Part shown: one piece after another, positions 40,048 to 49,000 of the stretch
How the letters are laid out: each line of letters starts with the position of its first letter
Position numbering within the stretch: the stretch's first letter is position 1
Assembly (NCBI RefSeq): GCF_018882185.1
Contig: NZ_JACVOY010000001.1
Span: 124,001-188,000 of the forward strand
Source: Polynucleobacter sp. AP-Latsch-80-C2
GTDB taxonomy: Bacteria > Pseudomonadota > Gammaproteobacteria > Burkholderiales > Burkholderiaceae
Direction of reading: 5' to 3'
DNA: 64,000 nucleotides
The notes under the pieces: model-generated
What the model was told of the DNA's origin: nothing
Databases searched by the model: none
Seen by the model: the letters and a program-made list of their open reading frames with translations, nothing else
Program-made: the position numbers and the translations under genes

Positions 40048-40329
40048 ATGAACCTTCAAGCCCATGAAATCGAGATTATTGGTTATTGCGCTGCATTCTT
40101 AACCACGGTTGCCTTTTTGCCTCAGGCATTTCATTCATGGCGGAACCGTAATCTCTCAGGGGTTTCCTTGGGTATGTATTCTTTATTTACTGCTGGGGTA
40201 GGTTTATGGCTGATCTACGGCCTCATTATCGAAAAGTGGCCTTTGATATTGGCCAATGCCATCACTTTTGCCTTGGCTCTTAGCATCTTGTTATTGAAAT
40301 TGCGTCATACTTCCAAAGAACCGAAATAA
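40048..40329 (+). CDS. SemiSWEET family sugar transporter
   Basis: A 93-residue protein with three transmembrane helices in the SemiSWEET/PQ-loop pattern: IIGYCAAFLTTVAFLPQAFHSW (PQ motif), SLGMYSLFTAGVGLWLIYG and ILANAITFALALSILLL. Two copies form a sugar-transporting dimer. The length and three-helix layout match prokaryotic SemiSWEETs. The substrate is not evident, and no sugar catabolic gene adjoins it. A fumarylacetoacetase-like gene follows 36 bases downstream. Confidence 0.93.
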   Translation: MNLQAHEIEIIGYCAAFLTTVAFLPQAFHSWRNRNLSGVSLGMYSLFTAGVGLWLIYGLIIEKWPLILANAITFALALSILLLKLRHTSKEPK

Positions 40330-40365
40330 ATTATCCAACCATTGCCTATCAAAGAAAGGTTAGTC

Positions 40366-41058
40366 ATGAGTTCCAATTATGTTATCGAGCCACCTGTAGT
40401 GACTTCATTGCCAGTGACTGGCGATACTCGTCGCTTTGCTGTCAATCGTATTTATTGTGTGGGTCGTAACTATGCGGATCATGCGCGCGAAATGGGTCAT
40501 GATCCAGATCGTGAACCACCATTCTTTTTTATGAAGCCAGCGAACTCCATCGTGACAGATGGCAAAGATATGGCCTTTCCTCAGTTATCTAATGATGTCC
40601 ATCATGAAATTGAAATGGTGGTAGCTATTGGTAAGGGCGGTGCCAATATTGCCGCTGATAAAGCACTCGATCACGTTTATGGATATGGTGTTGGTTTAGA
40701 TATGACGCGTCGTGATCTCCAGGGTGAAGCGAAAAAAATGGGACGTCCTTGGGATACTGGCAAAGCATTTGATCAATCTGCTCCTTGTGGTGAAATCACC
40801 CCAGTTGCAAAGTGCGGACATCCAAGTGCGGGTGCCGTGAAGTTATTAGTGAATGGTGAAGTGCGCCAAGAAGGTGATCTCAATCAGTTGATTTGGAATG
40901 TGCCAGATACGATTGCCTACCTCTCTACTTTATTTACTTTAGAGCCCGGTGATTTGATTTATTCCGGTACACCTGCAGGAGTAGGGCCCGTGAAAAAGGG
41001 TGACGTCCTCGAAGGCAGCGTGCAGGGCCTAGTTAACTTAAAAACAAAGATCATTTAA
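40366..41058 (+). CDS. Fumarylacetoacetate hydrolase family protein
   Basis: A 230-residue protein with the FAH fold: RIYCVGRNYADHAREMG near residue 30, PPFFFMKPANSIV, VHHEIEMVVAIGKGG (the E-x-E metal pair), GYGVGLDMTRRDLQ and IYSGTPAGVGPVKKGD. Metal ligands include the glutamates of HEIEMV and the aspartate of GLDMT. Such enzymes hydrolyse or decarboxylate beta-diketo acids or fumarylpyruvate. AAAGGTTAG lies upstream of the ATG at 40366; the TTG at 40342 is weaker. A secreted hydrolase gene follows two bases after the stop. Confidence 0.9.
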   Translation: MSSNYVIEPPVVTSLPVTGDTRRFAVNRIYCVGRNYADHAREMGHDPDREPPFFFMKPANSIVTDGKDMAFPQLSNDVHHEIEMVVAIGKGGANIAADKALDHVYGYGVGLDMTRRDLQGEAKKMGRPWDTGKAFDQSAPCGEITPVAKCGHPSAGAVKLLVNGEVRQEGDLNQLIWNVPDTIAYLSTLFTLEPGDLIYSGTPAGVGPVKKGDVLEGSVQGLVNLKTKII

Positions 41059-41060
41059 TC

Positions 41061-42122
41061 ATGAAGAGATGCATATTTAAGGCGCTTTCACTAGCAATCG
41101 TATTGCCAATTCTTCTAGCGGCATGCGCTAGCTCTGACAAGACCAATACCGAGAAGACAAGCGCACCAACGCCGGTAGCTAGTTTATATAGCAATGCATC
41201 TCCTTTGGATTTACGCTTAAGTGCATGGCCTTACCCATATCCGCTCAAAGAATATAAAACCAGCCTACAAGGGCAGCCTGCAAGCATGATGTATATGGAC
41301 GTGCCTGCAGTTGGCAAGCAGAAGGGTGCGGTTGTGCTCTTTCATGGCAAGAACTTTTCTAGTGACTACTGGGCTTTAACCATTGCTGGTTTAACTCAAG
41401 CAGGCTATCGCGTGATTGCTCCAGACCAAATTGGTTTTGGTAAGTCCTCTAAGCCGGATGTGGCATATCACTTTGACGACTTAGCTGCCAATACGCAAGC
41501 ATTACTGAAGTCCCTCAAAATTAGTAAAGTGTCAGTCATTGCAAATTCTATGGGCGGTATGGTTGGCGTACGATTCGCGCGTCTGTATCCACAGACCGTG
41601 CAAAAGCTTGTGCTAGAAAATCCATTGGGTCTTGAGGATTACAGCAAAGATATTCCTCCGCAGCAAAACGATACCTTGCTCAAGCTGGAGATGGCACAAA
41701 CAGAAACGAGCTATCGTAATTTCTTAAAGAGCTATTTTCCGAATTGGCAGCCAGCCTATGAGCAGTTTATCGAGGTCTATGTGCGTGTCCAAAAAGGCCC
41801 AGACTATCCAGCCTACGCTAGAACCTCTGTGCTGACTTATCAAATGATTGCGGAAAAGCCAGTGGTAAATGACTTGCCGCAATTGAAGATGCCAGTTCTT
41901 TTGGTGATCGGACAAAAAGACCGTACCGTATTTGGTCGTCGCTTTGCGCCACCAGAGGCCGTCAAATCTTTAGGGAACTTTCCGGAGTTGGGTCGTAAGG
42001 CGCAGGCTGCTATTCCGAATGCCAAGTTGGTAGCAATCGATAACGTAGGGCATGTACCCCACGTGGAAGTACCAGACCTCTTTATAAAAACCGTCGTTGA
42101 GTTTTTAAACGTTAAAAACTAA
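41061..42122 (+). CDS. Lipoprotein alpha/beta hydrolase
   Basis: A 353-residue protein with a lipoprotein signal (PILLAAC, Cys22 predicted to be lipidated). The fold shows LFHGKNFSSDYW (oxyanion region), GFGKSSKP, nucleophile elbow ANSMGGMVG (serine near residue 165), the acid in IGQKDRTVFG and DNVGHVPHVEVPD with the histidine. The layout is like epoxide hydrolase/haloperoxidase-type enzymes. It is membrane-anchored in the periplasm and could cleave small esters. It starts two bases after the FAH-family gene and ends next to the enoyl-CoA hydratase gene on the other strand. Confidence 0.87.
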   Translation: MKRCIFKALSLAIVLPILLAACASSDKTNTEKTSAPTPVASLYSNASPLDLRLSAWPYPYPLKEYKTSLQGQPASMMYMDVPAVGKQKGAVVLFHGKNFSSDYWALTIAGLTQAGYRVIAPDQIGFGKSSKPDVAYHFDDLAANTQALLKSLKISKVSVIANSMGGMVGVRFARLYPQTVQKLVLENPLGLEDYSKDIPPQQNDTLLKLEMAQTETSYRNFLKSYFPNWQPAYEQFIEVYVRVQKGPDYPAYARTSVLTYQMIAEKPVVNDLPQLKMPVLLVIGQKDRTVFGRRFAPPEAVKSLGNFPELGRKAQAAIPNAKLVAIDNVGHVPHVEVPDLFIKTVVEFLNVKN

Positions 42123-42902
42123 TTACTTGCCTCTCCATTGGGGCGGGCGACCTTCGAGGAAGGCGTTTACGCCTTCCCGAAAATCTTCACTGTTATAGGT
42201 TTCGCGCATCAGGTCCGTGCAATTGGGAAGATTGCTACGCAATAAGCGTGCGATTCCCAATTTGCTTGCTTTTTGTGTGATGGGCGCGAGCACTACCATT
42301 CTCTTGGCCAGCGCATCGGCCGCATCGGTAATCTGCGATGACTCTACTGTTTGATACAGAAAGCCCGAGGCCAATAATTCGGGGGCCTTTATTAACTCTG
42401 CAGTAAGCAACATTTTTTTCACCATTGGAATACCTAGGTGAGCACTAATCCAATTAAGATTGCCTGGTGAGAGACAGTTGCCCAAAGTTTTTGCTACTGG
42501 AATGCCAAAGCGCGCATCTGGTGTAGAGATACGGAAATCACAAGCGGTAGCCATAAGCAGGCCACTGCCTACTGCTAAACCTTCAATGACAGCAATCGTT
42601 GGCATCGGGAGTTCTTGCAAGGACATAAAGATGCGATCCACATCTACCTCATAGGCTTCATCTTTTTTAAGATGAACAAATTGTTCGATATCGCTTCCAG
42701 AGACAAACGCTTTATCGCCAGCACCACGAAAAATGACTACCCGAATATCTGCATTTTTTGCTAAGGCATCACAAATCGTTTTGAGCTCCTCGTACATCGA
42801 CCATGTCATGGCGTTACGTGAGGTCGGATTATTGAAGGTGATCCGTGCGATGTTGCCATCGATTAAAAGATCTAGGCAGGGAGGTATAGAAGGGTTGCTC
42901 AT
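42123..42902 (-). CDS. Enoyl-CoA hydratase/isomerase family protein
   Basis: A 259-residue crotonase-fold protein: ARITFNNPTSRNAMTWSMYEEL at the start, the oxyanion-hole regions VVIFRGAGDKAFVSGSDIEQF and IEGLAVGSGLLMATACDFRIS, and a C-terminal helical part ending in FLEGRPPQWRGK. The catalytic glutamates cannot be assigned with certainty (a glutamate does not follow the second oxyanion segment as in standard hydratases), so the reaction, hydration or isomerisation, is open. It stands alone on the minus strand between two plus-strand units. Confidence 0.9.
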   Translation of the reverse strand: MSNPSIPPCLDLLIDGNIARITFNNPTSRNAMTWSMYEELKTICDALAKNADIRVVIFRGAGDKAFVSGSDIEQFVHLKKDEAYEVDVDRIFMSLQELPMPTIAVIEGLAVGSGLLMATACDFRISTPDARFGIPVAKTLGNCLSPGNLNWISAHLGIPMVKKMLLTAELIKAPELLASGFLYQTVESSQITDAADALAKRMVVLAPITQKASKLGIARLLRSNLPNCTDLMRETYNSEDFREGVNAFLEGRPPQWRGK

Positions 42903-42988
42903 GGGGTCATTCTAAACAAAAGACCTAGATAAACGCTGTAATTGCTGGGTTTGCCTGAAGAAATTGCCGCCTGCGCTAGAATTCTGAT

Positions 42989-43147
42989 ATGTATATGTTT
43001 TTCCCATTTCTGACAGCCTTTATCGGACTGATCCTGGTCTGGTTTGAGAAGCGTCTTGTCGGCTTAATTCTGTTGGCTATCACGGTTGGAACCCTCATGG
43101 TCTGGTTCTATTTTCACGCTACCGATCACCTCAATATCAGTCTGTGA
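42989..43147 (+). CDS. DUF5993-like small membrane protein preceding DsbB
   Basis: A 52-residue protein, MYMFFPFLTAFIGLILVWFEKR followed by a second hydrophobic segment (LIGLILLAITVGTLMVWFYF-like, read as GLILLAITVGTLMVWFYF) and the tail HATDHLNISL. This tail is the feature I know from DUF5993 proteins. Two helices with a short basic loop are predicted. Its stop codon TGA overlaps the GTG start of dsbB (GTGA), so the two are translationally coupled and probably work together. A second ATG six bases in would only lose two residues. Confidence 0.75.
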   Translation: MYMFFPFLTAFIGLILVWFEKRLVGLILLAITVGTLMVWFYFHATDHLNISL

Positions 43148-43707
43148 ACAAGCATTCCTTCCCTTCTCTTGCTGCCCTAGGCAACCAGTTAGCGCTATTA
43201 GCTATTGTTGGCATGCTTTCTTATGCCTTTGTAGATCAACTGTATTTTGGCGAACTTCCATGCCCACTATGTTTGATGCAAAGAATAGGGTTTGTGATTA
43301 TTGGATTTGCATTAGTACTCAATATTCGTTGTGGTGCGTACTCTGCACATTACGGCTGGGGAATTATCGGTGGCTTAGTAGGAATGACCGTTTCCTTGCG
43401 TCAGGTGTTCTTGCATATTGCTCCGGGCGATAAAGGCTTTGGCGCTACTTTTTTAGAGTTGCATTTTTATACTTGGGCTTTTGTAGCCTATTTAGGTTTA
43501 ATGGCTGGCCAAGCGATTTTATTAATGCTGCCTAATCGAGACGTCCGCTCTCGCAACTGGTTTGCAAATACGATCGTTATTCTCTTTATCTTGATGGTCT
43601 TTGCCAATCTAGTATCAACCTTATTGGAGTGCGGCACTGGCCCATGCCCAGATGATCCTGTGAGCTATACAGGCTGGATTTGGTTGCGTAACTACTTGGG
43701 CTTTTAA
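43144..43707 (+). CDS. dsbB: Disulfide bond formation protein B (DsbB-type), variant cysteine layout
   Basis: A 187-residue inner-membrane protein with five predicted helices. The first periplasmic loop has the redox pair Cys40-Pro-Leu-Cys43 (ELPCPLCLMQR), as in DsbB, which reoxidises DsbA and passes electrons to quinone. The usual second periplasmic pair between helices 3 and 4 is absent; instead Cys163 and Cys168 (ECGTGPCPDD) follow the fifth helix. The start is a GTG overlapping the stop of the DUF5993-like gene. The partner dsbA is not in this window. Confidence 0.85.
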   Translation: MNKHSFPSLAALGNQLALLAIVGMLSYAFVDQLYFGELPCPLCLMQRIGFVIIGFALVLNIRCGAYSAHYGWGIIGGLVGMTVSLRQVFLHIAPGDKGFGATFLELHFYTWAFVAYLGLMAGQAILLMLPNRDVRSRNWFANTIVILFILMVFANLVSTLLECGTGPCPDDPVSYTGWIWLRNYLGF

Positions 43708-43734
43708 GTTTCTCTACTTCATTCGATTTCATAC

Positions 43735-44721
43735 ATGATGCATTTTTGTAGGGTGGCTAAGGCCCTCATTATTGGTCTTGGCTTTTGCGGAGTATTGACT
43801 GCCCAAGCACAGACCAATCAGCAATGGCCTAAGCAGCCGATTCGGATTGTGGTGAGTTTTACTCCAGGCGGGGCACCAGATATTTTGGCTCGTGTTCTTG
43901 CAGAGCATTGGCAAAAAAATTTAGGTGTTCCTGTTCTGGTAGAAAACCGTCCCGGCGTCGGCGGCAACATTGGCGCTGACTTAGTTGCCAAGAGCGAGCC
44001 AGATGGTTATACCTTGTTGATTGGTACAGTAGGTATTCAGGCTATCAATGGTGCTTTGTATGACAAGATGTCTTTTGATCCTGTAAAAGATTTCACACCC
44101 ATTAGTTTCTTGGCAAGCACTCCCAACGTATTGGTAGTAAATAAACAATTGGGGGTTACCAATTTGCATGAACTCATTGAGCTCGCCAAGGCAAAACCCA
44201 ATCAACTCACTTTTGGATCCTCTGGTGTTGGCACTTCCTTGCATATGTCCGGCGAACTCTTTAAAGAATTTACCGGAGTGCAAATAAGGCATATTCCTTA
44301 CAAAGGGCGCGCTCAATCTTTGCCAGATTTATTAAGTGGGCGCATTTCAATGCTCTTTGATAACCTCTCCTCATCGCTGCCCTTGATTAAAGCAGGAGAG
44401 GTGCAAGCTTTAGGAGTGACCACCTTAAGGCGTTCACCTGCGGCCCCAGAAATCCCGACGCTTGCCGAACAAGGTTTAACTGGATTTGAGGCAACCTCTT
44501 GGTTTTCATTGGTGGCCCCAGCCAATCTAACGCCCAGTATTCAGATGCGCTTGAATCGCTTAACCCGTCAGGCTTTAAATAGCCCTGAAGTTAAGGCGCG
44601 TTTATTAGCCAGCGGCCTAGACCCAGCCCCAGGGAGCCCGCAAAGCCTCTCAAAACTGATTGCTGCAGAAGCAAATAAGTGGGGTAGAGTAATTGCCAAA
44701 TCAGGCGCAAAATTAGACTAA
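43735..44721 (+). CDS. Bug family (TctC-like) periplasmic solute receptor
   Basis: A 328-residue exported protein; signal peptide ends near LTAQAQ. Bug motifs are WPKQPIRIVVSFTPGGAPDILARVL, VENRPGVGGNIGADLVAKSEPDGYT, LTFGSSGVGTSLHMSGELF and RHIPYKGRAQ, with SLVAPANLTPSIQ near the C terminus. This is the fourth Bug receptor in the window, again without adjacent transporter subunits. The start is uncertain by one codon because ATGATG occurs and the ribosome-binding site is weak. Confidence 0.93.
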   Translation: MMHFCRVAKALIIGLGFCGVLTAQAQTNQQWPKQPIRIVVSFTPGGAPDILARVLAEHWQKNLGVPVLVENRPGVGGNIGADLVAKSEPDGYTLLIGTVGIQAINGALYDKMSFDPVKDFTPISFLASTPNVLVVNKQLGVTNLHELIELAKAKPNQLTFGSSGVGTSLHMSGELFKEFTGVQIRHIPYKGRAQSLPDLLSGRISMLFDNLSSSLPLIKAGEVQALGVTTLRRSPAAPEIPTLAEQGLTGFEATSWFSLVAPANLTPSIQMRLNRLTRQALNSPEVKARLLASGLDPAPGSPQSLSKLIAAEANKWGRVIAKSGAKLD

Positions 44722-44829
44722 GAAATACCTTATTTTTATGTCAGCTTGAATCTGCCTGGGGCGTTATAGAGGGTAGAAGGTAATAAAAGTATCAGATCGT
44801 TACAAATAGACCAATTAGAGGGGTCGATG

Positions 44830-45312
44830 ATGAAACTCAATAAAAAACATATCGCTTTAGGAATTGCTCTGGCAGGCTTACTCAGCCTGAGTCCTTTGGC
44901 AGCCAATGCTGGTAATGTGGGTTGGAATGTCAGCGTAGGCGGTGGCTATGGTGGTGGTTATGGTTATGGTGGTGGTTGGCGCCCAGCGGCTTATGGCCCA
45001 GGTTGGGGTCGTGGCTATGGCTATGGTGCTTATGGTGGTGGCTGGCGCGGTAATTGGGTTGGTGCTGGCTATTACGGCTATCCTCAAGCGGCCTACTACG
45101 CTCCACCTGTAGCCTATGCGCCCCCTGTAGTGGCTTACGTTGCCCCTCCACAACCAATGGTTTTGGCTTCTCAGCCTCAGCCAGCAGTTTGGTATTTCTG
45201 CGAAGCGACTGGCAATTACTACCCTTATGTTCAAGAGTGCGCATCTGGTTGGAAAACCCAGCCTGCCACCCCTCCAACAAGCAGTGTTACAGCTAAAAGA
45301 CCTCAGTATTAA
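44830..45312 (+). CDS. Exported Gly/Tyr/Trp-rich low-complexity protein
   Basis: A 160-residue protein with a signal peptide (cleavage near AANAG). Residues 30-80 are repetitive Gly-Tyr-Trp-rich (GGGYGGGYGYGGGWRP), then APPVAYAPPVVAYVAPPQP, and a C-terminal cysteine segment VWYFCEATGNYYPYVQECASGW, which resembles the conserved end of many small exported proteins of betaproteobacteria. The function is unknown. GAGGGG lies six bases before this ATG, another ATG is one codon upstream. The repetitive region also yields spurious frames on both strands. Confidence 0.8.
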   Translation: MKLNKKHIALGIALAGLLSLSPLAANAGNVGWNVSVGGGYGGGYGYGGGWRPAAYGPGWGRGYGYGAYGGGWRGNWVGAGYYGYPQAAYYAPPVAYAPPVVAYVAPPQPMVLASQPQPAVWYFCEATGNYYPYVQECASGWKTQPATPPTSSVTAKRPQY

Positions 45313-45368
45313 AGATCTTTAAAATAGTGCGTAGTAATTAGTGAAAAAGAATTTTTTAAAGGTTTGAA

Positions 45369-45791
45369 ATGAAACGATTGACGTTATTAGTAGTGCTGGC
45401 GGCTTCATTAACAGCGTGCGTATCTGCTCCGACAGGGCCTACCGTTGCAGTGATGCCGCGTGAGGGTAAGCCGTTTGATTTGTTTCAACAGGAAGATCTG
45501 TATTGCCGCAACTTTGCCGCAAATTCAGTCAGAGATACTAGTGATGCTGCTTTAAAAGAAGGCGCTACTAGCGCTGCAATCGGGGCTGCTTTAGGTGCTG
45601 TTGCTGGGGCTGTTATTCAAGGTGGTAATCACGCTAATGTGGGAACGGGTGCTGGCGTTGGTTTACTAGGCGGTGCTGCAATGGGTGCCATGAATTCTTC
45701 TGGAAAGCAAAATCAAGCGCAGGCTCAATACAATATTGCTTATCAGCAGTGTATGTATGCCAAAGGCAATCAAGTGCCTAGTATTCGTTAA
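45369..45791 (+). CDS. Glycine-zipper lipoprotein
   Basis: A 140-residue lipoprotein (signal LAASLTAC, lipobox L-T-A-C). The centre holds a glycine-zipper segment, ATSAAIGAALGAVAGAVIQGG then GTGAGVGLLGGAAMGAM, that forms membrane-interacting helices in Rcs/SlyB-like outer-membrane proteins. Cysteines in YCRNFA and YQQCMYAKG flank this segment. Function unknown; probably an outer-membrane envelope protein. AAAGG lies upstream of the ATG. It is convergent with the MATE exporter gene. Confidence 0.85.
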   Translation: MKRLTLLVVLAASLTACVSAPTGPTVAVMPREGKPFDLFQQEDLYCRNFAANSVRDTSDAALKEGATSAAIGAALGAVAGAVIQGGNHANVGTGAGVGLLGGAAMGAMNSSGKQNQAQAQYNIAYQQCMYAKGNQVPSIR

Positions 45792-45804
45792 GCACTTCGC
45801 TTCA

Positions 45805-47196
45805 CTACACTTCAACTGGCGGATGCGTTTTTTCAAAGCGCGCCGCCGTTTTTCTAAAGAGATAGAGTAGTAAGCAAGCAGCTAAACCTAAGCTGATGCT
45901 ATTGCCGGCCCAAAATCCATTAGCCCCCTGTAAGAATGTTGGCGTATTGCCCAGCACATTAAATCCAAGCAAGTAACCACCACCTAATCCCACGCCCCAC
46001 AAAGAGCCGGCATAAATGACCATGGGCCAGAAGGCGACTCGATAAGCTCGCAAAATAAAAGCTGCGGTTACTTGTAAGGCATCAAAGACTTGGTAAAAAG
46101 CAATGAATAAAAAGAGCGGAATCGAGAAGACTTTGACTGCTTCCGGTGGATTGTAGAGATCTAATAAATGCAGGCGGAGTACCCAAACGCCAATACCAAT
46201 CGCAATACAAAGCACGGTCGTAAAAAATACCGATGACCAGCCAATTTCTTCAGCCCGCTCTGGTTTATTGGCACCAATCGATTGAGATACTAAAGTCATG
46301 GTGGCAATGGAGAGTGATAGTGGGACCATATAAATTACCGTACCCATGTTTGCCACAATTTGATGGCCTGCTAATGCAGTGGTGCCTAGGCGCGCAATAA
46401 ACAATGACATGAAGGTGAACGAAGTGACTTCAATGAGGTAGCTAAAGCCAATAGGAGCGCCTAGCTTTAGCAAAGTCCAGATACGATGCCAATCTGGTGC
46501 GCTAAAACGGCTAAAGATTTTAAAAGGGCGATAAAAGCGATCAATCAAGACAAAGCTCAATGTGATGATGAGCCAAAGCCAATTAATGATGACAGTAGCC
46601 GCTGCGCAACCCGGCCCACCCATGCCTTCAATGCCAAAGCCCCCATAAATAAAGAGTAGGTTCAGAGGCAGCTTTAATCCTAAGCCAATGAGTTGCACCA
46701 CAGTTATGACAGCGGGTCGCGAGACCGCGTTATGCAGTGCCATGAGGACACGCATACCCATGCTTGCAGGTAAACCAAGTGCCAAAATATTGAGGTAGAG
46801 GCGCGCCTTACCTTCAATGTCAGCGGTGACGCGTGAGATCGCAAGCAAGTAATCGGCATTGATAAGTACGATGCACCCCAATACCGTGAGACCTACAGCG
46901 AGCCAGGTAGCCTGACGCACTTCTTCGCCAATTTCATCAAGGCGTTTTGCACCAAAGAGTTGCCCTGCGATCGGGGCCAGAGCAGAGATGACTCCTGTTA
47001 GGCCTACGTAAATGCTAATGAAAATGGCAGAGGCCATAGCCAAAGCAGCAAGATCTTCTGCTGAGTAGCGCGCCGTCATGGCGGTATCCAGCACGCCAAA
47101 GGTAATGACTGCCAATTGGCCAATGAGTAAAGGCCCAGCTAATTTAAGTAGAGCGGGAATATCCTCGCGTAGGCGCGATAACTTAAAGTGCAGCAC
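45805..47196 (-). CDS. MATE family multidrug/toxin exporter
   Basis: A 463-residue inner-membrane protein with twelve helices in two related halves, starting with LKLAGPLLIGQLAVITFGVLDTAMTARYS (TM1: QLAVITFGVLDTAMTA) and LAALAMASAIFISIYVGLTGV. NorM-type features include GLPASMGMRVLMALHNAVSRP and IATMTLVSQSIGANKPERAEE. It likely exports drugs or metabolites using a sodium or proton gradient. Three bases separate it from the upstream GT39-like gene on the same strand, so they may be one transcript. Confidence 0.92.
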   Translation of the reverse strand: MLHFKLSRLREDIPALLKLAGPLLIGQLAVITFGVLDTAMTARYSAEDLAALAMASAIFISIYVGLTGVISALAPIAGQLFGAKRLDEIGEEVRQATWLAVGLTVLGCIVLINADYLLAISRVTADIEGKARLYLNILALGLPASMGMRVLMALHNAVSRPAVITVVQLIGLGLKLPLNLLFIYGGFGIEGMGGPGCAAATVIINWLWLIITLSFVLIDRFYRPFKIFSRFSAPDWHRIWTLLKLGAPIGFSYLIEVTSFTFMSLFIARLGTTALAGHQIVANMGTVIYMVPLSLSIATMTLVSQSIGANKPERAEEIGWSSVFFTTVLCIAIGIGVWVLRLHLLDLYNPPEAVKVFSIPLFLFIAFYQVFDALQVTAAFILRAYRVAFWPMVIYAGSLWGVGLGGGYLLGFNVLGNTPTFLQGANGFWAGNSISLGLAACLLLYLFRKTAARFEKTHPPVEV

Positions 47197-47199
47197 GCC

Positions 47200-48915
47200 T
47201 TATTCCGGAATAACTTCGTAGAGACGCAGACGTTCGTCGCGGTCAGATGGGCGGCGATCTTCCCATAGCAAGCTGAGTTTTTTATTATTTAGGCGCGCAT
47301 AAGCCGATGCTTCTGACTGGCTATGAGTCAGCAACCATGGGCAGCTTGGGTCATCTCGTAAATCGAGCTTCGTAAAGTAATCAAAAGAGGCAAGCTGTGC
47401 ATAGCCTAAGTTACTGGTATCAATACAACCTTCGCTTGGAACGGCTTGCACTAAACGAGCGGATACATGGCGATAGGTTTTTGCGTAATTGATGGTTGGC
47501 AACCATAAAGTCATCAATAACACCCACATCAAAGTAGTGCCAGATGCAGAGATGATGAGGCAGCGCCAAATTTCTTTGGGGGCGCGTGAGGTTCTCCAGC
47601 GAACAATGGCAAGCCATAAACCAGTAATGACTAGGGCAACGATAAAGGCGAGAGGGTTAAATTGACCTTCAAAGCCCGGCAAGTAACGTGCCACATTATC
47701 CGCAATTTGCTCTGGATAGCCGCTTATCTTAGCTAACCAAATGACCCAGATCGCCAAAGCAATTAATGAGAAGCTGAACATCGCAAACCAGTCAATGAAG
47801 CTAATTACACTGCGCTTCAGAATGGGTAAGCTAAAAGCCGCAATGATGGATAGGCTCGGAATCAAAATCATGAGGTCATGTTCATTCGCCTGGCTACGGA
47901 ACAAGACATAAATAAAGCAACCAATAAACAAGCTTAGTGGAATGCAAAGATGTGGAGCCCGCCATGCGCCGGATTCTTTTACGCGACCCCAGTGAAACAA
48001 AGCAATCATAGCTAAAGGCCATACTGGCCAGGCATAGGCCCAAAAGTTCACACTCAAAAATTCGACGGATTCGAAAGAGGGCACTAAGCGCATCTCCGGC
48101 GTATTGCGCCAGCCTTCTTCTGCAATGTGGCGCCACTCAGGACTGATGTCAGACATGTACCAAAGCGCTGGCCAAGAGAGCACACCGACGATGCCAAAGA
48201 AGGTGCTCGTAATGGTCCAGCGAAAACGTAATCGGGCATTACTAGCGATGACTGCAATGATGGTCGATGCAATCACAATCAGACTTAATGCGAGATTGCT
48301 TGAGAGAGAAACAATCGTGACGCCTAAGCCTGTCCAGAGACCGCCTTGCCAAGGTTTATCTAAACCACGGACTGTCCCGTACAGCACAATACTGATGCCC
48401 ATCAGTTGCGCCATCATCGGCGTTGTTTCATGAGCGCGCTGCGCAAGACCTACGCAAGCTAAGAAGATGAGGAGGGCGCCATCAGCCAAGGTCATGCCAT
48501 AACTCTTCAAGTCAGGCTGACCGCCTACCGCTAATGCAATCGGCTGCACTTCACGACGACGACCCAGTAAATAAGTGGCGTACCAAATAGCGATTGCTGC
48601 AGCAAAAAAACAAATTGCGGAATAGAGGCGCGCTGCATTGGCGGCGCCAATCCAAGGGCCAAAGAGTTCAATTAAGCTAGCACCCATCCAATAAGGAAGT
48701 GGGGCGCCTAGGGAGATATCGCGGCCTGCTAAATGAGGAACGACCCAATCTAAAGAGTCGCCACGAAATAAAGTCCACATTCCGCCAAAGCCAATCGCAT
48801 CTTCATTTTTCCAAGGATCGCGAAAGAAGAGGCCAGAAAATCCATACACCAAAGTCAGCGCAAAAATAATGATGCGAGGGATAGATTTGGTGGCGGCGGC
48901 GGTGAGTTTAACCAT
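47200..48915 (-). CDS. GT39/ArnT-like membrane protein
   Basis: A 571-residue inner-membrane protein with about twelve hydrophobic segments. FRDPWKNEDAIGFGGMW in the first loop carries an acidic pair in the position of the catalytic D-E of GT39/ArnT-like transferases; a GAPLPYWMGASLIELFG segment corresponds to the K-P-P-like region but with changes. It is therefore a putative lipid-linked sugar transferase with degraded or divergent motifs. It shows weak general similarity to the glycosyltransferase at 32926. It lies upstream of the MATE gene. Confidence 0.72.
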   Translation of the reverse strand: MVKLTAAATKSIPRIIIFALTLVYGFSGLFFRDPWKNEDAIGFGGMWTLFRGDSLDWVVPHLAGRDISLGAPLPYWMGASLIELFGPWIGAANAARLYSAICFFAAAIAIWYATYLLGRRREVQPIALAVGGQPDLKSYGMTLADGALLIFLACVGLAQRAHETTPMMAQLMGISIVLYGTVRGLDKPWQGGLWTGLGVTIVSLSSNLALSLIVIASTIIAVIASNARLRFRWTITSTFFGIVGVLSWPALWYMSDISPEWRHIAEEGWRNTPEMRLVPSFESVEFLSVNFWAYAWPVWPLAMIALFHWGRVKESGAWRAPHLCIPLSLFIGCFIYVLFRSQANEHDLMILIPSLSIIAAFSLPILKRSVISFIDWFAMFSFSLIALAIWVIWLAKISGYPEQIADNVARYLPGFEGQFNPLAFIVALVITGLWLAIVRWRTSRAPKEIWRCLIISASGTTLMWVLLMTLWLPTINYAKTYRHVSARLVQAVPSEGCIDTSNLGYAQLASFDYFTKLDLRDDPSCPWLLTHSQSEASAYARLNNKKLSLLWEDRRPSDRDERLRLYEVIPE

Positions 48916-48937
48916 GCGTAACTATATGCAAAATCAA

Positions 48938-48962
48938 TAAAAAAGGCAGCAAACGCTGCCTT
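48938..48962 (-). terminator. Terminator after rpmE2
   Basis: On the minus strand AAGGCAGC, loop GTTT, GCTGCCTT followed by TTTTTATT. It stands 38 bases downstream of the rpmE2 stop codon and in front of the GT39-like gene. Confidence 0.88.
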
Positions 48963-49000
48963 GATTATCTCGCAGAGAACCCTGCAAAGGAGAAAGGAAT

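Noticed and set aside
44900-45090. Tandem GGTGGTTATGGT-type repeats as a DNA repeat or CRISPR-like array
   Set aside because: They encode the Gly/Tyr-rich region of a protein in frame, with variable unit length and no spacers.
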